Of a stretch of DNA of 64,000 bases, positions 1-64,000 are shown piece by piece (the stretch's first letter is position 1; each line of letters begins with the position of its first letter). The notes beneath the pieces are model-generated. The model was not told the origin of the DNA. It was given only the letters and a program-made list of their open reading frames with translations, and searched no databases. The position numbers were made by a program, and so were the translations under genes. The stretch lies in contig NC_092793.1 of NCBI RefSeq assembly GCF_918797505.1, forward strand, positions 72,473,660-72,537,659, written 5' to 3'. This DNA comes from Bemisia tabaci. Taxonomy: Eukaryota > Arthropoda > Insecta > Hemiptera > Aleyrodidae.

Positions 1-3000
1 CTTTATACTTGAAATATAAAAATTCGGATTTCATGACTTCAATTGAATGATGTCTGAAATTTAACCATTTAAAAAAATGTCTTCCTTTTAAGAAATGTTA
101 TACTTTAAAATCATTCACGTACAAGAGTAAATTCTTGAAATTAGAGCATCTGGGATTCTGAAAAATGAGAAAAAGAAAAAATGGAATTCGGAGACTGACA
201 TATACACTGAGGCTTGCACATAATAAGAACTTTCGAAATCAAGAGTGTAACATTTTCAAATAAGATATCATGAATTTTTAAGAGGCTAAAATTAAACTAA
301 GGACAGAAAAAAGATAATTAAGCGGAGAGAGAGGAGTTGAACAAAAGAGACAAATTTGCTGATTCTGAAAAATAATTCTAAAATAGTTGAGAGATTATAT
401 TATTCAAATTCAGGCAAAAGTAAAAATAGAGTGGCCAAATTGGTGATGAAAATACGAACCGATACAACTAAGCTCTTGAAGAAATGGTAACAATTAATTA
501 CTTGACAAGGAAGCTTTTTATGGATATACATTTTAGTGATCAATTACCACATTTTCAAATTGTTGAGCTCAATACATTCTACATTCAAAGTTCAATATAT
601 TACCTAAAGAAAAACTTAAAAATAACCTTCAGGTCAGATAGTGGGTATTTCAAGAGCAAAATTACTATCTTGACACTTTATACGGAACGATGAGCCAATT
701 GGACTGCATTTTGTAATTAGGAACTACTAATTCTGGCTTATTTTATCTCTAACTAACCTAACACAAAAAACTGTAGTTCCCAATTGAAAAATGTAGTTAA
801 TTTCAGTTGTAAAAACTTATGGAGACAAATAATTTGTTCGCAAATGGAAAGATCAACATAAAAATGTTACAGATATTTATTACGGTAATGATATTTGGAA
901 GTGAAACACAGTTCACAAAAATTTCTTGCATTCGGACAAGAAAACCGTAGCTAGAAGCGCACATACACTCATTCACTCTTTCATACAAATATACACTGTA
1001 AACACACCTTTAACATTCTCTGATATTACTGAAGAAATACTTGGCCCCCTAATTTCAGTTGTAAAAGAGGTTCTTTTTTAAAGTGCAATAGCAGGTCTCA
1101 TCTTTACTTATGTCACAAAATGTTCACAATATCATAATTAAAATATTTTTTTTTTAGAAGTAAGGCGCAAATGCGTGAAATATCCTTTTTTCGATCTTCC
1201 AGGACTAAATTTGGTTAAACAGGAACACATGCAAGACTTCATTTTCCATTGTCAGACCATCCACTTGTTTCTTTAATTCTCATCCGAACAGGGAAACTGC
1301 AAGTTCAAAATATACCTAGAAACGAATTAAAATTTAATTTTGGGTAATAAAAGAAAGGAGTCCAACAAAGTACTGAAAATTCTCCTTTCTTGTAAATTGC
1401 ATTTTGTTTGTTTTTTTTTTTTTTTGTAAATTCATTACTGTGGAGTTCAATTTTACCTTATATAAAAGTGTGTTTTTAGTTTCAATATACGACCATTAGT
1501 TGAAAAAGTTGCATAAATATATTTCCTACAAGAATAAGTGTATTAAAAATACAGCACTCTTTTTAAAGCTGAAAAAATTCTTCAGGCATCTGCTAAAAAA
1601 AATTTATGTTTCAAATTCTGATGAAATGTGATAAAAATTAAGCTGACAATAACATGAAAAATTATTGAATAAAAAAATAAATGAATGTTAAAGTATTTTC
1701 AAGGGAGTCCCTGATTTTGATTGAGGGACATTCTCCATCAGTTGCAGACGAATTTGTATATTCTGGGAGTAAAAAATGAAGTTGTGAGCATTATAAAAAA
1801 GTCTTTTCGTACATTTTGATAAAATTAGACAGCTTCATCTCCTAATTGTTATGAGCTAAGATTCTCTACTAACCATCTATTTGCTATTTCAGTTAAAACT
1901 GGGACTGAGAAAAGAAAAAAGTTGCAAAAATATTGCAAAGCATCAGGATCACAGCATCTGCAGAAAAGCAGTAAATTAACAGAGACATTTAAAAACAACA
2001 CGCAGTGGTTGCAATTCAAGGTAATTGAAGTGATGTGTGCAAGAGGTGCACTCCTCTGTTGCTATGTCTCAGTATCTCAACTTGCATTTCATTCATAATA
2101 GGGAAAGCAAATTGGTGGCTAAGGAGCAATACCGCCTGACTGTAAACTGACAATTTTGAAGGACAAAAAGGTTAAATTTTGAGGTTGGATTTGCAATTTT
2201 TTTCAAATCTATAAACTACAGCGTTTCCATACGACATTGAAAAAAAAACCATAAAAACATCAGATTGCGTATTTTATACTGTAGAATGCTGGAAAGTTGC
2301 TAACTCATTTTTGCTAAAATTCTCAGTTAGGTGGTATTGCTCTTTAGCCTTAAAATGCATACATTCAATTTTCCTGGACATCCCTTGGGCTTTCATGATT
2401 TTCGAATTGATAAAGTCCAGATAAATAACCCAGTGGTTCCTTCTACAAAATTTAAAATGGCGGTTAAGATTCTTGAACACTGCAACTGAAATGAACTCTT
2501 TATGTAATTAATGCCTTAAAGGAACCTAAGGTTCTTTTTGTAACAAGCTTTCCTCTGTTACCATTCAAATTGTTCCACATCTAGTGTCACCTTCACAAAT
2601 AGCATACCACCTGGTTGTTTGGACTAGTTTTTGGCCCATTCAATTGCATTTCAATTTTAGTAGTTGCTGGATTCTTATGCTTGGGGCAGTAGGGAGAGAA
2701 ATTTGTTTAAATTTTGCAAAATGTACTGAAATTCCCAAGAATGTGCATAGTTTTTGTAATTGTTTTTCTCCAACGAATTAAATCGCATGCTTCTGACAAT
2801 GACTAGTTAGTTTTTCAATCCTGCTCGCCTCACATTGGGTGACTTAATAATCTAAAACACATGAGTTACACACTGCTCAAACAAGGGAAAACAATAACCG
2901 CACAGAAATATACTGAAGTATGAGATTTAGAGGTGTACAAATAATATGACTTAATTTGGATGAATTTGTTAAAATTTTAATTAGATTGAATACCACCAAA

Positions 3001-5641
3001 TTGGAAAATATTCAAAGAAACAATATTAATTTTGTTACTTGAAAAGATGAAACTCCTGCGTTGCATGGGTGATTTGTATGAAATCAAACCTAAAGCAATG
3101 CGACTGTTAGGTAAGCTTCCACATGATGCTATAACACAGAAAATAATCCAAGTATGTGTAACAGAATTGATGGCAAAAGCCTTCAGCTATTCTAAGATGG
3201 TAAACGTTATCAATGCATGGTATTAGTTAAGATGAGGGTGTAAACTGTTCTGATGTTCGCTACATCTTGAGTGGATATTTGCACTCATTTTACAGTTTAG
3301 CATAACGTAAAGCGTACTGCTCAACATAACACAAGTGATTTTTTCAATCTAATTAAATTTCTTAAAAATTGTAACAGCTGTAATGATGACTGCAATAGTG
3401 CCCAGTGTTAAGTTGATGACTAACATTTGAAACTGTAATTAAAATAGAAATTCTTGATTGAACACCTTGAACTTAAATATTTATGAACATGTCACACGCA
3501 CAGCTCCCTCAGGGGGAAAACAATTATTCGAAGAAAAAATGGACTTGCAACAATGATTTTACGGTAACACCAACTGAGATATAAAATAAACAAAAAGTTG
3601 GTTCTGAAATTAGAATTACTAATCACATTAGAGTGAGGATTTGATTGATAAACATCATAATAAATAAATACACAGACGGCCAGGTATGCTTAATTCAGGT
3701 AAGACTAAAAAGCTTGTACGATATAGACCTACTGACTAAAAATGGTTCAAATTACGTCTGAATGCACACTAAAAATTGCAAATGCAATAAAAGTACATAA
3801 TGGCTTGATGTATTACCATGTATTAATTATATTAGCCGTGGACTTAGAGTTGATTAACGCTTTCAGCCATGACTGAACAAACCAAAAATATTATTACAAA
3901 CTCACTTTATCTACATTGACAAAAGTTTTTCAGGCGATGTAACTTCATTCAGTGCTATGTTATCTTCTTAAAATTACGTACACGTTTTAAATACATGGTA
4001 TTTCAGCTATGTGGTAAAATTTACAGGGAAAATAATCCTTTTGATTCAAGTGATAGCGACTTAAAAAGGGGGAGTCTTGATTTTTTTGCACTTAAGAACT
4101 GAGAAATTAAGGTTGCGAGGGCATTGCAGGCAGAAATTACATATCTGCATGTAATCACAATAACTGCTTCTAGTTAAGCATGCCATTGATGATAAATAAC
4201 ATTGCTTAACTTCAAGTAATTACTGAAGTATTCAATTAACCTTTGAACATGTAATGTTACATGCCAATAGTCATTTTGGTGGAGAGGAAAATTTCATCAA
4301 GCAACTGAGTGTAAAATAGGTTGTATCAATAAAACAGCATTACTGGAGTTGGCTCTTAAATTCAAAAGACAAAATATCTCGGCTCTTGCCATAATCCTCA
4401 ACATTTATGATAACATTGTAAAAAGATTAGAAAGTAGGTAAAGTTACTGCAGTTGCCCATGATTAAGAACTAAGTATTGCAGAAATAATGAAATATGTAC
4501 TAGTTAATTAATAAAAGGGAAAAAAACCAATATTGCAACAATGTGACAAATAGCACTCAGTACAGAATAATATTAGTCTTTCAAATTGCAGAGCTAGATA
4601 CACGGTTAAAACGAAGGAAAACAGAAAATGAATCACCAATAACAGGACAAATAGAAAAGAAAAACAGAATGCTAAACCAGAATACAGAAACACAGGGATA
4701 AGTCAAAATTACCAAATTCAGGCAAACAAACCAAACATTTAATATTTTATCAAACTCGAAGTAAAATTATTGAGCAGTCATTTAAACTGCTTGCTCAAAA
4801 TACTGATGCTGAAATTTTGCTGATCCAAATGGGCTAAAATATACTTAAAAGGAGTCTTAACCAACAGCCGCATTGGGTAAGGTGGTCGGTAAAAACGCAG
4901 ACCATCCTGACCTGATGGATCCTAAGTGAACTAGATTATTGAAGAATCCTTCCTGCAGTGAATCTCAACTGGAAACTGATATCAATACAGAACAGAGCCC
5001 TTAGACACTGCAGGGTTCAATTCAATTGCGCGTTTTAAAAAGGAGTGATATACACATTTGAAGAATTAAGTTCATTAAATTTTTGCCTCTGTGCGCTATA
5101 CTTTGGTCAAAAAAATCAGGCTAAAATCAAAGGATATGGAAAAAATTCATAACACTGGTATGGGTTCTGTGAATCTAAAAGTGAGCCACTGCAAGTAAAA
5201 ATGAATGAAAAAGATTGTGAAATCCATTAGGATGTAAAAACTCAATTATACTAAAAATAAAAATCATTGATAAACCAAAAGTTAAGTCAGAAATAAATCT
5301 GAAAATCTATAATATCAGTAAAACTTTGTTTTGTCAAGGAAAACATCCATGATAACAACATGATACACAAAACCTCACTCTGGGTTTTAGAGAAGGATAA
5401 GATCTTAGAATTAAAAAGAAAAAAATCTATTACATTGGAAAGCTCCACTAATGACATCTTAAAGATGCCAAATTAACTAAAAGTGTTTAAACTGAACTAG
5501 GGATCACAAGGGCTTGCTTCAGCTTTGCCCAGATTAGTAAAAAAAACTTACGCTAAATCACAATGACAATAAATTAGAGCAAGAAAAATAAATAAATAAA
5601 TAAGTAAAATATAGAACTCATCAATGATAGTTGAGAGCAGA
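1..5641. other. 3' flank or 3' UTR of phtf, no gene seen
   Basis: AT-rich, with only short chance ORFs (largest about 70 codons, none with family resemblance). On the minus strand an ATTAAA lies at 4743-4738, about 900 nt after the phtf stop, and an AATAAA at about 876-871; either could be a poly(A) signal, neither is proven. A dispersed repeat lies at 2172-2355 (separate entry). Confidence 0.5.
2172..2355 (+). repeat. dispersed repeat pair, copy 1
   Basis: Shares GAGGTTGGATTTGCAATTTT, TACTGTAGAATG and AAGTTGCTxxCTCATTTTTGC in the same order with 5976-6155, with numerous substitutions. Both are direct. Class unknown. Confidence 0.65.
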
Positions 5642-62403
<56,762 letters not shown>

Positions 62404-62436
62404 ACCTCAGCTTCGTGAAATGTTTCGTGTTAATCC
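62404..62436 (-). other. possible 5' UTR part of phtf exon 1
   Basis: Upstream of the ATG there is a possible 3' splice site (tttgatgtcacag|GGATTAAC), so the first coding exon may start at 62436 with 33 nt of leader and a further non-coding exon upstream. Alternatively transcription starts nearby. The polypyrimidine tract is weak. Confidence 0.3.
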
Positions 62437-63091
62437 CTGTGACATCAAAGGCAACAACGATTAGTAATCAGACAAAACTGGCTAAAAATAAAAGGGATCT
62501 GCACACAATGTGATGACATAATAAAAGCACCGATAGCAACAAAGGAAAGCACCGTTCGAATGGCAACCCTTTGCACCGATGGAATGGCAACCCTCCGGCA
62601 TTGACCACCAGCAATATGATTTCAAAACGAGAACTTAAGTTCGGAAAAAAATTAGAGGCTAAGATTCACTGCGTTTGTTTCTTTTTTTCAAAAGAAGTAA
62701 TACCTAATGGATTGACATGAATCATTTCTAAATTATAATCAGTAACGTGCTTTTACGAGAAGAAAATTGAACCTCGAGTGTCCTCTCGTGATGGACATAG
62801 CGATTTTAGGTTTCATTGGGCTGTGGGGGATTTAAAAAGAGAGAAAAAAAACCGCAGACGTTGTATGCCGATGATTCAGAATGACAGAGAAGGAGGTTGA
62901 ATCTGATTGCATTACTGTTAGCTTTACTTGAATTACTTAGAAGTTTGAGCTCCGTTTTAAAACAATTTTTGACAACAAATTCTGAGCATCTTATCAACAT
63001 AGCCTGCTATCATAACACTGGATATAATTATTTTGGGGGTGTCTGGACAAGCGTTACGGTCGCGTTGCAAAAGGTGGGTGCAGGGCTGCAG

Positions 63092-63330
63092 CAGGGGTGC
63101 AGAATCTTCCAAGCTTCCTCATTTTCACGCGCCCGCCCGCTAGCTTTCCACATTTTTCTCCTAGGTTTTCCCCAAAACCCCCACGAATTTAAAAAAAATA
63201 CCTTTATCTGTTTTTCATTGATTTACGACATCTGACCCCACAAAATCTTCCCTTTTTCCACATTTTGGGGGCCTTCCTACATTCCCACGCGCCAGCCCGG
63301 GTGTGTGATCGGGCATTTTCTGCATCCCTG
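63092..63330. mobile_element. hAT-like MITE, CAGGGGTGCAGAA ends (copy 2)
   Basis: CAGGGGTGCAGAATCTTCC and GGGCATTTTCTGCATCCCTG form the TIR; interior order shared with 12325-12558. Confidence 0.7.
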
Positions 63331-63687
63331 GATGGGTGGGTGTCAAAAAAATTCGGAAAACCCTCGTCACTCATTTTATGGACAGCCCCAAAGGATTTGA
63401 TAAGTTCTCAACCTTGTTCTGTCGTCCTTGAGGGGATTTTCAGGATTGTTACGCTTATTCCCGCGCAGTTGCAGGAGCTACCGGCTGCCCACCGCCGCGC
63501 CGCGCCACCCGATAGGTAAACGATGTTCGGTTCCTGCATTAATGTATCGATTTACGAGTATCCTCAAGGCTGTGCTTAGCTTCCCGGCTCAGGACTCCGA
63601 TTTAAGGTCATCGCCCTCCGGACTCCCGAGCCTATCTCCACCGAGCCTCTGGCGCCATTGTCACATTTCATCATGAAGGGAAATCAC

Positions 63688-63938
63688 TGCCGTGCTGAGG
63701 AAAAACGCCGTATAAGCCCTTAAACGTTGCCAGATTTCCTTGACTAAAAATCGAATTTACCGGAAAAATTGTGAATATTTATTTTCGAATTTTGCAGGTC
63801 ATTTTATTCGCGATTTGATCTTACACATCCGAAAATTTCGCGGCAAAATATGCATAACTTCTCTAAAAAATATACGTTTTATCCGGAAAAATTTGGCAAC
63901 TCTCGAATGCTCATACTGCGGTTTTCCTTAGCACGGCA
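63688..63938. mobile_element. MITE family M, copy 8
   Basis: TGCCGTGCTGAGGAAAAACG with CCGTATAAGCCCTTAAACG; right GGCAACTCTCGAATGCTCAT with GGTTTTCCTTAGCACGGCA. 251 bp. Confidence 0.88.
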
Positions 63939-64000
63939 TATCGGGCATCCTTGGATCAATTTCGTGGTTGGATCTTGGCAACAAGGTGGCAAGAAATCGG

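Larger units (their letters stand above)
62437..64000. other. 5' flank of phtf
   Basis: Holds a hAT-like MITE and family M copy 8. No TATA box or Initiator element I would defend; the transcription start may lie beyond the window. Confidence 0.4.

Overview
The window looks like nuclear DNA of an insect, most likely a sap-feeding hemipteran. It is AT-rich, has GT-AG introns of very uneven length, and carries a dense load of short DNA transposons. One dispersed family (ends near TGCCGTGCTAAGG...CGCCGTATGA) recalls whitefly (Bemisia) genomic sequence from memory only, so I hold that assignment loosely. There are no bacterial-style operons, rRNA genes or CRISPR arrays.

One host gene organises the window: a complete phtf gene (PHTF1/PHTF2 family of endoplasmic-reticulum multi-pass membrane proteins) on the minus strand. 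I assembled 16 coding exons from 62403 (ATG) down to 5642 (end of TAG). All junctions are GT-AG, every intron phase fits its neighbour, and the sum is 2721 nt, or 906 codons plus stop. Exons 3-16 are fairly compact (21.5-5.6 kb). Exon 2 (34.2 kb) and exon 1 (62.4 kb) are isolated by a 12.7 kb intron 2 and a 28 kb intron 1.

Region by region. 1-5641 is AT-rich 3' flank or 3' UTR with one dispersed repeat. 5642-17888 holds exons 16 to 4. 17938-20748 is a 2.8 kb foldback transposon with two 1.2 kb arms, 49 bp upstream of the exon 4 acceptor. 21248-21456 is exon 3. 21869-23710 is a TIR element with a 6-bp target duplication, itself interrupted by an 851-bp non-autonomous Helitron (22148-22998). 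24-34 kb is mixed repeats. 34157-34296 is exon 2. 34.3-62.4 kb is an intron packed with hAT-like MITEs, a second Helitron copy in opposite orientation (42874-43723), a reverse-transcriptase tail fragment (37.1-37.6 kb), a MULE transposase remnant between inverted arms (51.86-53.0 kb), and several palindromic MITE families. 62372-62403 is the short first coding exon. The rest is 5' flank with more MITEs.

No other intact protein gene is supported. The main novelty is in the mobile DNA: nested insertions with readable target sites, a Helitron empty site preserved elsewhere in the window, a row of hairpins with GNA triloops at the Helitron 3' end, and inverted repeats placed so that they could affect phtf splicing or circularisation.
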